Shown here piece after piece: positions 25,659 through 34,947 of a DNA stretch of 64,000 nucleotides (position 1 is its first letter; each line of letters starts with the position of its first letter). A model generated the notes under the pieces. That model was not told the DNA's origin. It did not search any database and saw nothing but the letters and a program-made list of their open reading frames with translations. Source of the stretch: Chryseobacterium sp. JM1 (lineage in GTDB: Bacteria > Bacteroidota > Bacteroidia > Flavobacteriales > Weeksellaceae); assembly GCF_000737715.1 (NCBI RefSeq), contig NZ_JPRN01000005.1, positions 186,001 through 250,000 on the forward strand, given 5' to 3'. The position numbers and the translations under genes were made by a program.

Positions 25659-28106
25659 TTAAAAATCCACTAAAACGTCTTTTTTAATACTTTGATAAGC
25701 AGTGATTTCATCGAATTCATTCAAACTCAGCAAAACCATCTTCTTAAATTCATCATACTTTTTCCCGCGTGGAAGTTTAAGCATAATTTGGAATTGGTAT
25801 AAATTATTCAGCCTTGCAATTTGAGCTCTTTCAGGTCCCAAAACACATTCTTCAGGAAGATATTTCCTTAAAATGGATCCTAAAAACTGGGAAGCTCTGT
25901 TCACTTTGTCTTCTTTCCGGTGCTTCAGCTCGATCATAATGAGTTTTGTGAACGGCGGATAGTGGAATTTCTGACGTTCGGTAAGAATATATTTATAGAT
26001 TTTCGCCGGATTATTCATCTTAATCAGCTGAAAAACGGAATGATCAGGGTTATAGGTCTGAATTAAGATTTTCCCTTTTCCAGAAACCCTTCCTGCTCTT
26101 CCGGATACCTGCGTGATCAGCTGGTACGCTCTTTCCTCTGCCCTGAAATCCTGCACATATAATAAGGAATCGGCTTTTGGAATAGTCACAAGTTCGATAT
26201 GGTCAAAATCAAGACCTTTAGAAATCATCTGCGTTCCTACGATAATGTCTGTTTCTCCGTCTTCAATTTTTTCGTATAGCTTTTCATACGCAAATTTCTT
26301 ACGCATAGAGTCTACATCCATCCGGTCTACTTCATGGTCAGGAAAGAGTTTGGATACTTCTTCATGGATCTGCTCTACGCCTACTCCTCTTTCATTCAGG
26401 TTTTCAGACTGGCATTTCGGGCAGCTTCTGGGCTTTGAGGCTCTCTGTCCGCAGTAGTGGCATTTCATTTCATTCGCAGCCTTGTGATAGGTCATTACAA
26501 CATCACAGTTCGAACAGTAATTGACATAGCCACAGGTTTCACATTCTATGACATTCGCATAACCACGGCGATTATGAAGCACAATGGCCTGATTTTTTTC
26601 ATCCACCGTCTTTTTGATCTCATCTATCAGGTGTAAAGAAAAGTTCCCGGAGACCTTTTTAGATTCCTGGGCTTCTTTAAAGTTGATGAGTTCATATTCC
26701 GGAAGATTCACATTCCCGAATCTTTCGTTCAGGAAGATATATTTTATTTTATCTTTTCGTGCATTGTAATAGCTTTCCACCGAAGGCGTCGCTGATCCGA
26801 GGATTACACCCGCTCCGTACAGATTTCCTAGAACCAGTGCGGCATCTTTTGCATTGAAATTAGGGGAAGCTTCTCTTGGTCTGTATGCAGAGTCATGCTC
26901 TTCATCCACAACGATCAGTCCAAGATTTTTAAACGGCAGGAACATCGCATTCCGGGTTCCTATGAGAATTTTGATATCGTTTTGTTTGATTCTTCTCCAG
27001 ACTTCTACCCGTTCAAAATCCGTCAGTTTCTGATGATAGAAACCAAGCTGTCTTCCGTATTTTTTTTCCAGCCTTTGGGTAATCTGTTTGGTCAGAGAAA
27101 TTTCGGGAAGCAGGAACAGTACATTTTTCCCTTCCTGAATGCATTCTTCAATTTTCTCTAAATAAATATGTGTTTTTCCTGAGGAAGTTACCCCATGCAA
27201 CAATACATTTTTCCCTTCTTCGAAAGCTTCATCTATTTCAATTTTAGCTTCCTTCTGCTCATCGGAAAGTTCTTCAAGTTCTTCAATTTCTCCCTGATAA
27301 CTCTCGATCCTGTCTTTCTGCATATAATATTCTTCGACAAGACTTTTATCAGCAAGGGCTTTGAAATGGGAGCTTCCGAAATATCCGTCCTCAAACAGTT
27401 CAGATTTTTTAACCGGAATATCAGGATGCTCAGTCTGTTTTTCTAAAATAGCCAGGAAAAGGTCTTTCTGTTTGGGAGCTTTGTTCAGTTTTAACAAAAT
27501 CTCCGTCAGGTTCTGATTACCCAAGACCTCATCATTAATCTTTACATAAGCAACTTCCTTAGCTTTATATTTTTCTGCAATTTTTTCGTCTATTTCAATA
27601 TACTGCAGATCAATCAGGGAATTGATCGTTTTAATGATATCTTTTTTAGGAATAAAGGCTTCAATATCCGTTAAATTGATCAACTGACGCACTTCCAATG
27701 CCTGAATAAGATACATTTCATTGACATCCAGATTTTCAAAATCAACCGTAATATTGGGTTTTAATTTTAAATAGGTTTCACTTTCCAGTTTTAAAGAGGA
27801 AGGAAATGCAAAACGGTAAATCTCCCCCAATCCGCACAGATAATAATCTGAAAGCCAGTTCCAGAAATTGATCTGTTCTTCAGGAAGAATCGGCTGGTCA
27901 TCCAGAATACTGATGACTTCCTTGGCCACAAAATTTTCAGGCGCATTGTCGTGAAGTTCAAAAACAATTCCCGTATAGATTTTCTTGCCTCCAAACGGTA
28001 CTAGCACACGCATTCCGGGCTGAATATCCGGCATCAACTCTTCAGGGACTTTATAGGTGAAAGATCCTTTTAAATTAAGGGGTAAAACGATTTGGACGTA
28101 CTGCAA
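25659..28106 (-). CDS. priA: Primosomal replication protein N' (PriA helicase)
   Basis: An 815-residue SF2 helicase. An N-terminal 3'-DNA-binding-like domain (MQYVQIVLPLNLKGSFTYKVP) precedes Walker A in LLHGVTSSGKTHIYLE (about 310), the DEAH-type box VDEEHDSAY, and LGSATPSVESY. Next is the PriA zinc-binding insertion with paired cysteines (CETCGYVNYCSNC, MKCHYCGQ, SCPKCQS). Conserved GTQMISKGLDFDH and QVSGRAGRVSGKGK follow. PriA reloads the replicative helicase at repaired or stalled forks. Length and motif order are those of the full-length family. It is separated by 160 bases from dacB and is probably transcribed alone. Confidence 0.95.
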   Translation of the reverse strand: MQYVQIVLPLNLKGSFTYKVPEELMPDIQPGMRVLVPFGGKKIYTGIVFELHDNAPENFVAKEVISILDDQPILPEEQINFWNWLSDYYLCGLGEIYRFAFPSSLKLESETYLKLKPNITVDFENLDVNEMYLIQALEVRQLINLTDIEAFIPKKDIIKTINSLIDLQYIEIDEKIAEKYKAKEVAYVKINDEVLGNQNLTEILLKLNKAPKQKDLFLAILEKQTEHPDIPVKKSELFEDGYFGSSHFKALADKSLVEEYYMQKDRIESYQGEIEELEELSDEQKEAKIEIDEAFEEGKNVLLHGVTSSGKTHIYLEKIEECIQEGKNVLFLLPEISLTKQITQRLEKKYGRQLGFYHQKLTDFERVEVWRRIKQNDIKILIGTRNAMFLPFKNLGLIVVDEEHDSAYRPREASPNFNAKDAALVLGNLYGAGVILGSATPSVESYYNARKDKIKYIFLNERFGNVNLPEYELINFKEAQESKKVSGNFSLHLIDEIKKTVDEKNQAIVLHNRRGYANVIECETCGYVNYCSNCDVVMTYHKAANEMKCHYCGQRASKPRSCPKCQSENLNERGVGVEQIHEEVSKLFPDHEVDRMDVDSMRKKFAYEKLYEKIEDGETDIIVGTQMISKGLDFDHIELVTIPKADSLLYVQDFRAEERAYQLITQVSGRAGRVSGKGKILIQTYNPDHSVFQLIKMNNPAKIYKYILTERQKFHYPPFTKLIMIELKHRKEDKVNRASQFLGSILRKYLPEECVLGPERAQIARLNNLYQFQIMLKLPRGKKYDEFKKMVLLSLNEFDEITAYQSIKKDVLVDF

Positions 28107-28251
28107 GGGAAAATTTTAAAGTGTAAAATTAGATTTTTCTTTAGAGAACTGCAATTTTTTATTGAGATTGTGTTTGCTGTTATGAGGAACTGTTTGAAAT
28201 TTAAATTTTGGCTAAAGCCGTTATTATTTCATCATTAAAAAGTAAAACAGG

Positions 28252-28657
28252 TAAAGCCCATTCCTATTGAATATGTTTGTCGTACATCATATGGATGCTC
28301 GCATTGGGCTAAAGGTTTCTCGCGGATTGAGCAAATTAGGCGGATTTAAAATACATAAGCCTCTGCTGAATCTGTATAATCTGCGAGAGATTATTTTTAA
28401 TTTGTATGATTTTTTAAACGCAAAGTTTGATTAAAAGAACGTTTAGTTTTTAAGAGGGCAAAGATTTCGACTGCATCGTTAATGAAGCTGCAGGATAAAA
28501 CGCTTGCTTAGTCGAATCAATTTTATTGATTTCTTCTTTGCATTCCTTGTCATATGCGCTAGCAAATCGAACTTTGCGTAAAAAATAACACACAATTATC
28601 TTTTTTGAGCTTTTCCCGTTTTCCCAGATAAATTTTTGTCTATTATTGTAAAAAAGG
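28252..28657. repeat. Long intergenic repeat, unit 1
   Basis: About 406 bases. It contains an inverted pair TCTCGCGGATT...AATCTGCGAGA about 85 bases apart, and a second pair ACGCAAAGTTTGATT...AATCGAACTTTGCGT about 150 bases apart. Its last ~65 bases (after AACTTTGCGTAAAAAA) are not shared with unit 2. Confidence 0.85.
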
Positions 28658-28982
28658 TTAAAGCCTTTTTCTATTGAATATGTTTGTCGTATGTACATCA
28701 TATCGATGCTCGTATCGGGCTAAAGGTTTCTCGCGGATTGAGCAAATTAGGCGGATTTAAAATACATAAGCCTCTGCTCAATCTGTATAATCTGCGAGAG
28801 ATTATTTTTAATTTGTATGATTTTTTAAACGCAAAGTTTGATTTAAAGAACGTTGAATTTTAAGAAGCCAAAGAGTTCGACTGTGTCGCTGATGAAGCTG
28901 CAGGAGTCGAACCAATTTTATTGATTCCTTCTTTGCATTCCTTGCCATATGCGCCATCAAAATCGAACTTTGCGTAAAAAAG
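28658..28982. repeat. Long intergenic repeat, unit 2
   Basis: About 325 bases, closely matching unit 1 with the same two inverted pairs. A short deletion removes the GGATAAAACGCTTGCTTAG part, and there are small changes such as CATATCGATGCTCG for CATATGGATGCTCG. Confidence 0.85.
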
Positions 28983-29265
28983 GCTAAAGCCCGTTCCTAT
29001 TGAATATGTTTGTTATATCTACATCATATGGATGCTCATATTGGGCTAAAGATTTCTCGCGGATTGAGCAAATTATGCAGATTTAAAATACATAGGCCTC
29101 TGCTGAATCTGTATAATCTGCGAGAGATTATTTTTAATTTGTATGATTTTTTAAACGCAAAGTTTGATTTAAAGAACGTTTAATTTTAAGAAGGCAAAGA
29201 GTTCGACTGCGTCACTGATTAAGCTGCCGGATAAAAGCTCAGCCTAATCGAATCAATATTCAGTC
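28983..29265. repeat. Long intergenic repeat, unit 3 (3' truncated)
   Basis: About 280 bases matching units 1 and 2, but ending near the stop of the AEC transporter. The right arm AATCGAACTTTGCGT is missing, so only the first inverted pair is complete. Confidence 0.8.
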
Positions 29266-29272
29266 TATTAAT

Positions 29273-30181
29273 TTAGAAAAGCCATTCGGTGATGTAATAC
29301 CAGACGGCAGAGGTAAGGAATCCTACGAGAATACTAAAACCGATGATCAGATTGGTGAGCTTGGTATTTAATCTGAACTGTTCTGCAATAATGCTGGAGG
29401 TGACGACTGTAGGCATTGCGGCTTCAAATACGGTAATTTTCGCTACATCTCCTTTTATATTAAGAAGTAATGCCAGACCAAGTACGATAGCCGGAGCTAA
29501 GATTAGTTTATAGAGCATAGAAGCGGACATCTGAGGGATCAGTTTTTTCCATCCGTTGAATTTCAATTGAAGTCCAACTGAGAATAATGCCAGCGGACTT
29601 ACTGTTGCCGCCAATTTATCAAAAAACGGTTCTGCAGCTGTGAAATCAATAAATTGTGATAAGGTCAGTGCTGCGATGCATCCAATTAATGGAGGAAAGG
29701 TAATGAGTCTTTTCAGAATAAATATGGCGCTTACTTTTCCGGATCTGCTTCCTCCTTTTACGGCTGCAATAATTCCCATCGTGGAAAGGGCAAAAAACAT
29801 GGTCTGATCACAGATAATCGCTATACTTAAAAGGCTTTCACCATAAAAAGCACTGATCAGGGGAAAACCTATAAAGGAGGTATTGCTGTATCCGCTCGTC
29901 AGTTCCAATGTGCTTCTGGACCGTCTGGAATAGCCTTTACTTTTGCTGTAAAACATCATGAAGAAGAAACAGAAAACAGAGATCAGAAAGGTGGCCACAA
30001 TGGGGAACAGCATCTCTGTGGTCCATTTTACTTTGGGCAGGTATTTAAATGACACTGCGGGCAGGGCCAGATAGAGAATCCAGGTGTTAATTCCTTTGTG
30101 GGCATCAGGATGGATAGATTTTGTTGCCTTGAATACCATTCCTGCGATAATACACACTGCAATCAGAACAAAATTTACCAT
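29273..30181 (-). CDS. AEC family (auxin-efflux-carrier-like) transporter
   Basis: A 302-residue inner-membrane protein with about ten hydrophobic helices, starting MVNFVLIAVCIIAGMVFK. Family-typical features are ...ALPAVSFKYLPK in the N-terminal half, TSGYSNTSFIGFPLISAFYG (the conserved broken-helix region), and FEAAMPTVVTSSIIAEQF in the C-terminal half. AEC permeases move organic anions such as malate; the substrate here is unknown. The gene ends at the edge of the long-repeat block and appears monocistronic. Confidence 0.88.
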   Translation of the reverse strand: MVNFVLIAVCIIAGMVFKATKSIHPDAHKGINTWILYLALPAVSFKYLPKVKWTTEMLFPIVATFLISVFCFFFMMFYSKSKGYSRRSRSTLELTSGYSNTSFIGFPLISAFYGESLLSIAIICDQTMFFALSTMGIIAAVKGGSRSGKVSAIFILKRLITFPPLIGCIAALTLSQFIDFTAAEPFFDKLAATVSPLALFSVGLQLKFNGWKKLIPQMSASMLYKLILAPAIVLGLALLLNIKGDVAKITVFEAAMPTVVTSSIIAEQFRLNTKLTNLIIGFSILVGFLTSAVWYYITEWLF

Positions 30182-30457
30182 AATGTGTAAGAAATATGGT
30201 ACAAAGTTACGGTTGATTTTTCAGTTATGGCCTCCAAAAAGTAATTTTTAATGATAAAAATCTATTCTTATTTAAAATTAATTTAAAGCGAATATATTTC
30301 ATTAAATTCAATAAACATCACATTTTCAGAATACTCCATCTTGACATAATTCCTAAATACGACTAATTTCTAATGTTAAATTTTAATATTTTCCACATAA
30401 TAAATCACAAAATATTGAATAAATTATTAATTTTACAAAACCACAAAAATAATTAAT

Positions 30458-31333
30458 ATGAAAAGTAAATTAATGTCTTTAGCACTAGGCGTGCTATTTC
30501 TGTCCTCCTGTAATTCCAATGAGGACATCACCACTTCAACAGCGGAACAGGCTTCCCAAAAGCAGTATTCTTTGGGAGCCAGACTGGTGGATGAACAGAC
30601 TTTTAACTCTTATGAAAAAGCAGATGTAGAAGCATTGACGCTTAAGTTTAAGGGGAAAAGTTCTGAGGCTGCCAAAGTAAGTCTTCCAAGCAGCTACTCT
30701 ATTCCAAGTTCAACAGTGGGTAATCAGGGATCGGAAGGTTCGTGCGTTGCCTGGGCTACCGCTTATGCAGCCGCCAGTTCTCTCGAACTGAATTTTAAAG
30801 GGGTAACCCAGAGCAGAAGTCCGGAGTATGTGTACAACCAAATCAAAGTGGGAACATGTGCCCAGGGAGCTTATGTAACTGCGGGACTTAATCTGATCAA
30901 AAACCAGGGAGTCTGCAGCTGGAACGAAATGCCGTACACCGATGCGGGATGTTCTACCCAACCTAATGCGACACAGAAAAGCGCAGCCAGTACCCACAAG
31001 TTTACAAGCTGGGGAACTGTGAATAAAACTGACATTGCAGGTGTAAAAAATCTATTGAGCATGAATCTTCCTGTTGTTATCGCCGTAAGTGTAGATGACA
31101 GTTTTTACAATATGGGAAGCACAGGATGGATCTGGAAAGCCCATTCCGGTCAGAATTATGGAGGACATGCGATCTGCGTGATCGGGTATGATGACAGCAA
31201 ACAGGCATTTAAAGTTCAGAATTCATGGGGAACCTCGTGGGGAAGCAGCGGATATTTCTGGATAGATTATACTTTCTTTGCAAAAACTTCTAATGGCGCC
31301 ATTAATGAAAGTTATGTGGCGTATGTTCAGTAA
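30458..31333 (+). CDS. C1 (papain-like) cysteine peptidase lipoprotein
   Basis: A 291-residue lipoprotein. The signal sequence ends in a lipobox (LGVLFLSSC, Cys about 22), followed by NSNEDITTS, an acidic start resembling the surface-export signal of flavobacterial lipoproteins. The peptidase domain has the oxyanion Gln and active Cys in NQGSEGSCVAWATAYAAAS (Cys about 96), the catalytic His in GGHAICVIGYDD (about 237) and Asn in VQNSWGTSWGSSGYFWI (about 255). The short propeptide-like region (LVDEQTFNSYEKADVEAL) suggests limited autoinhibition. It is likely outer-membrane anchored and may degrade external proteins. A terminator follows. Confidence 0.92.
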   Translation: MKSKLMSLALGVLFLSSCNSNEDITTSTAEQASQKQYSLGARLVDEQTFNSYEKADVEALTLKFKGKSSEAAKVSLPSSYSIPSSTVGNQGSEGSCVAWATAYAAASSLELNFKGVTQSRSPEYVYNQIKVGTCAQGAYVTAGLNLIKNQGVCSWNEMPYTDAGCSTQPNATQKSAASTHKFTSWGTVNKTDIAGVKNLLSMNLPVVIAVSVDDSFYNMGSTGWIWKAHSGQNYGGHAICVIGYDDSKQAFKVQNSWGTSWGSSGYFWIDYTFFAKTSNGAINESYVAYVQ

Positions 31334-31370
31334 TTAATTCATTAGCACCAACTTATTTTATATAGAAAGA

Positions 31371-31400
31371 AGCCTTCCAATAACTACGGAAGGCTTTTTG
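31371..31400 (+). terminator. Rho-independent terminator after the C1 peptidase gene
   Basis: Hairpin AGCCTTCC-aataactac-GGAAGGCT followed by TTTTTG, 38 bases past the stop codon. Confidence 0.85.
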
Positions 31401-31516
31401 TTGTTGGATTGTCGCAAAGGCGCTATTTTTTGCATGCTTTGTGTTGTAAGGCGCAAGGATTTTATCTTCGATAAAATTTTATGCTGCAGATGATTAATAC
31501 TGTGTTGAGTACTATT

Positions 31517-31557
31517 AAACCTCATAGGTTTTTGAAACCTATGAGGTTTGTTTTTTT
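31517..31557. terminator. Long hairpin with T tail between convergent genes
   Basis: A 15-base perfect stem AAACCTCATAGGTTT-ttg-AAACCTATGAGGTTT followed by GTTTTTTT. It is the strongest stem in the region. Flanking A and T bases could let it act for the minus-strand beta-mannosidase gene as well. Confidence 0.8.
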
Positions 31558-31609
31558 ATGCTCCCGCTGATTCAGCTGATGATGCAGATTTTTGTTTTCT
31601 GTTACTTTC

Positions 31610-34096
31610 TTAATTTTGTAAAGTATTCCAAAGGCTCATTACTTCGATATTTTTCAAAGATTTAGAAAGTTTAACCTTTTTCGAAGTGTTGGGAAGAAGA
31701 TCGAAGAAATTATCACTGAAATGAATATCTCCTATCAGATAAACATCTTTTGCCAGCACATCTGTAGAAATTTCAATCTCGTCTGCTTTGATTCTTTTAA
31801 TCTTGATATTTGGTTTTGTCAAATGCAAATCTTTAGGCTTAACAAAGAAATGATTATTGACAGCGACGGTTTTTCCATCTTTGTCTTTTAAGGTAAACTG
31901 TAAAAAGGTTTTATTTTTTTCAGATTCGGTTATTAAATTTTTGATTTCAATAGGATCAAATTTCAGAGTACTTTCCAATGTTTTCTCTTTTGAAAAGGCT
32001 TTGGCTTCTTTTACAACCTTTCCGTCAAAATTCATTGCTTTGATTTCCAAATTAACATCAGTAAAATTCTTAATTCCATCATTAATGGCGTAAAAATTTA
32101 AATTACCGTCTTTTTCATCCGTTAAAATAACCTGCTGCTCAAAACTTCGCTTCATCTGATACTGAAGGGCTTTCCAGTTTCCTAAATAATCAATGGAAGA
32201 CCATGAAACCACTGGCCAGCAGTCGTTCAACTGCCAGTATAAAGTTCCCATATTGTATGGTTTTGCACGACGATGGGCTTCTACAGCGATTCTCATACCT
32301 CTCGCCTGCAGCAATTGGGAAATGTAATTGTATTGAACAAAGTCTGCGGGAAGTTTATAGTCTCTTTTAATGTACTCATTGATGATTTCCCAGCCTCTTC
32401 CATGTTTTTCATGAGCTTTGATCGTAGGATTTTGCAAATTCAGATCTGGAGCTCCGGAAAACATAGATTTTACAGCTTCCAGGCTTGGCATTCCCTGAAA
32501 ACCGTATTCGGACATGAAACGGCCTACTTTTTCATTATAGATTTCAAACGGTTGTTCTCCCCACCAAACTCCCCAATAATGGGAATCTCCTTCGGTAAGG
32601 CTTTCTTTATGTCCCCAACCGATGGATGGCGAACTTGGCCAGTAGATATTTTTTTCCTGAGTAAGATTTTCCTGTAATGCGTTTGGAATCACCTCATTGA
32701 ACAGTTTTTTATAGTCTTTCCAAACCTGTAGGGAATCGCTTTTTGAATATTTGAACTGTTTCTGGTATCCCCAGTTGACAATAGCTTCATCTACTTCATT
32801 ATTGCCGCACCATAAAGCAATAGATGGGTGATTCTGAAGTCTGTTGACCTGATCTTTTACCTCTTCTCTGACGTTGTTTAAAAAAGCTTCATCAGCCGGA
32901 TAAAAGCTTCCCGCAAACATAAAATCCTGCCATACTAAAATACCATTCTCGTCACAGGCTTTGTAGAATTCATCATCTTCATAAATTCCGCCACCCCAGA
33001 CACGGACCATATTCATATTGCCCTCTTTCATATCTTTAATCAGTTTCCGGTATTTTTCTTTGCTTACTCTGGGTGAAAAGCTGTCGGCGGGGATCCAATT
33101 CGTTCCTTTCGCATACAAAGGTTTTCCATTGACTTTGAAGTAAAACGATTTTCCCGCTGCATCTTTTTCCTGAACCAGTTCTACCGTTCTAAGTCCGACT
33201 TTTATATTTTTTTGGTCTAAAGCTGTCTTATTTTTTAAAAGTTCGATTTTAAAATCATGAAGATTTGCCTCACCCCAACCGTTGGGCTGCCAAAGTTTGA
33301 ACCCACTCATATCATAAGGAAGACGAATGGTATTCATCCCTTTTTTAAGCGAAACGGTCTTGTTCAATTGATTAATATTCAAATTATAATTCCCGGTTTC
33401 CTGTGCATTAATCTCAATTTCAAAATTAAAATCCAGAACTTCATTTGAAAAGTTCTGATGGTATTTAACAGTCTCTATTTTAGCGGAATTCCAGAATTCC
33501 AATTGTATATCCTTCCAGATTCCTGCGGTCACCAGTCTCGGACCCCAATCCCATCCAAACTGATACTGAGCTTTTCTCACAAAACTTCGGGGCGATTCCG
33601 GCATTGTAAACTGAACTTTTTGAGCCAATTCCTTTCCTTCTTTCACTGCCGATTTGAATTTAATCTTTAGCTCATTATCTCCTTGCTTCAGGAACTCTTT
33701 CACGGGAACATTCCATTTTCTGAACATATTATCTGTTTTCTTTAACAGTTTTCCGTTCAGGTAGATCTCTGAAAAAGTATCAAGCCCGTTAAAAACCAGA
33801 TCAATATGATTATTTTTAAGTTCCTTTGCAGATACTTTAAAGTTAGTTTTATACTCCCAATCCTCATTTTCTATCCATTGCACCTTTTTTTCATTTTCAT
33901 CTTTAAAAGGATCAGGAATTACCTTATTCTCCATCAGATCCAGATGAACGGTACCCGGAATTTTTGCAGAAAGCCAATTCTGTTCTTTGGTGTTCTTAAA
34001 CTGCCATTTCTCCGAAGACAAACTTCGTTCTGTAAGTTGTCCAGTCATCATAGTTTGAATAAAAAGGAAAACAAAAAGGATAGATTTATTCATCAA
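31610..34096 (-). CDS. Beta-mannosidase, glycoside hydrolase family 2
   Basis: An 828-residue exported enzyme with signal peptide (MNKSILFVFLFIQTMMTGQ; either of two adjacent ATGs may start it). The order is the GH2 sugar-binding domain (IPGTVHLDLMENKVIPDPF, a beta-mannosidase hallmark), the Ig-like domain, and the TIM barrel with MVRVWGGGIYEDDEFY. The acid/base Glu is in IALWCGNNEVDEA and the nucleophile Glu in FMSEYGFQGMPS. WQLNDCWPVVSWSS is also typical. It removes terminal beta-1,4-mannose, for example from Man-GlcNAc2 cores. It lies 150 bases downstream of cutC in a long co-directional cluster with glycosylasparaginase and hexosaminidase. Confidence 0.92.
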   Translation of the reverse strand: MMNKSILFVFLFIQTMMTGQLTERSLSSEKWQFKNTKEQNWLSAKIPGTVHLDLMENKVIPDPFKDENEKKVQWIENEDWEYKTNFKVSAKELKNNHIDLVFNGLDTFSEIYLNGKLLKKTDNMFRKWNVPVKEFLKQGDNELKIKFKSAVKEGKELAQKVQFTMPESPRSFVRKAQYQFGWDWGPRLVTAGIWKDIQLEFWNSAKIETVKYHQNFSNEVLDFNFEIEINAQETGNYNLNINQLNKTVSLKKGMNTIRLPYDMSGFKLWQPNGWGEANLHDFKIELLKNKTALDQKNIKVGLRTVELVQEKDAAGKSFYFKVNGKPLYAKGTNWIPADSFSPRVSKEKYRKLIKDMKEGNMNMVRVWGGGIYEDDEFYKACDENGILVWQDFMFAGSFYPADEAFLNNVREEVKDQVNRLQNHPSIALWCGNNEVDEAIVNWGYQKQFKYSKSDSLQVWKDYKKLFNEVIPNALQENLTQEKNIYWPSSPSIGWGHKESLTEGDSHYWGVWWGEQPFEIYNEKVGRFMSEYGFQGMPSLEAVKSMFSGAPDLNLQNPTIKAHEKHGRGWEIINEYIKRDYKLPADFVQYNYISQLLQARGMRIAVEAHRRAKPYNMGTLYWQLNDCWPVVSWSSIDYLGNWKALQYQMKRSFEQQVILTDEKDGNLNFYAINDGIKNFTDVNLEIKAMNFDGKVVKEAKAFSKEKTLESTLKFDPIEIKNLITESEKNKTFLQFTLKDKDGKTVAVNNHFFVKPKDLHLTKPNIKIKRIKADEIEISTDVLAKDVYLIGDIHFSDNFFDLLPNTSKKVKLSKSLKNIEVMSLWNTLQN

Positions 34097-34144
34097 AGAA
34101 TTAGTTTAGAAATGTTATAAGTATAAATTTTTAAATACTGACTT

Positions 34145-34226
34145 CGTCATTCCGAGGAACGAAGGAATCTTTATTATTAATTGAGATTCTTTCACTCCAC
34201 TTTGTTCCGTTCAGAATGACAGACAC
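34145..34226. repeat. Dispersed hairpin element (GTCATTC ... GAATGAC)
   Basis: An imperfect palindrome of about 80 bases between cutC and the mannosidase gene. The left arm reads CGTCATTCCGAGGAACGAAG and GAATCT. The right arm read in reverse complement gives CTGTCATTCTGAACGGAACA then AAGAATCT. Mismatches and a 7-base insertion do not break the overall pairing. Confidence 0.7.
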
Positions 34227-34247
34227 TGCTCATATCACTTCTAAAAT

Positions 34248-34910
34248 TTAAATATTTTTCAAAGCTACAACCTCATCCGCAATGGCAAAAGCTCCTCCAT
34301 CCGTGATTGCTGAAGAATGAAAATAGCCAGCATTGGTAAATTCCCTTATTTCCTCAATATTGGTAGAGCGAAGTCCTCCTCCAACCAGAATTTCAATCCG
34401 GCTATTGGAAAGTTCAACCAGTTTTTTCAAATTTTCTTTGCCTTCTGAAACATTGGGTTTCTGACCTGAAGTAAGGATGGTTTTAAAACCACAGTCAATT
34501 ACTTTTTCTAAAGAATCTTCAAGATTCGTTGCGCGGTCAAAAGCGCGGTGAAAAGTACATGGAAGAGGATCAGCCAATTCAACTAAGACTTTGTTTTGTT
34601 CTATAATCACCTCATCATTTTGGTCTAAGATCCCAAAAACAAAACCATCTGCGCCTAAAGATTTCAACTGAACCAATTCTTTTTTCATCTGCTCCAATTC
34701 AGCTTCAGAATAAGTGAAATCTCCTCCCCGTGGTCTGATCATTACAAAAATCGGAATAGTAATTTTTGCTCTGAGCTCTTTCATTGTTTCGAAATCGGGA
34801 GTTGTCCCGCCTTCGCTTAATCCGTCACATAATTCGATTCTGTCTGCTCCGTTTTCAAAAGCAATTATTGCTGATTCCGGATTGAAACACGCTATTTCTA
34901 TTTTTGACAT
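34248..34910 (-). CDS. cutC: CutC family protein (copper homeostasis-annotated TIM barrel)
   Basis: A 220-residue cytoplasmic TIM-barrel protein. Conserved family segments are present: IEIACFNPESAIIAFENGADRIELCD, LSEGGTTPD, IFVMIRPRGGDFTYSE, GADGFVFGILD, CTFHRAFDRA and ILTSGQKPNV...IEILVGGGLRS. It is slightly shorter than the E. coli protein. The copper role was proposed from E. coli genetics and is disputed; the true reaction is unknown. It sits between glycosylasparaginase (37 bases away) and beta-mannosidase, so a role linked to sugar metabolism is as plausible here as copper handling. Confidence 0.9.
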   Translation of the reverse strand: MSKIEIACFNPESAIIAFENGADRIELCDGLSEGGTTPDFETMKELRAKITIPIFVMIRPRGGDFTYSEAELEQMKKELVQLKSLGADGFVFGILDQNDEVIIEQNKVLVELADPLPCTFHRAFDRATNLEDSLEKVIDCGFKTILTSGQKPNVSEGKENLKKLVELSNSRIEILVGGGLRSTNIEEIREFTNAGYFHSSAITDGGAFAIADEVVALKNI

Positions 34911-34947
34911 TTATTTTTTTATTGAATTGAATGGTAGGAAAATATTT

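Larger units (their letters stand above)
28107..29272. other. 1.2-kb gene-free block of three long imperfect direct repeats
   Basis: No coding sequence is supported here on either strand. The block consists mainly of three related repeat units, beginning at about 28252, 28658 and 28983, plus flanking AT-rich sequence. Short frames overlapping the repeats lack credible starts or composition. Confidence 0.8.

Noticed and set aside
28252..29265. Repeat block considered as a CRISPR array
   Set aside because: Units are 280-400 bases, not short repeats with unique spacers, and no cas genes lie nearby.
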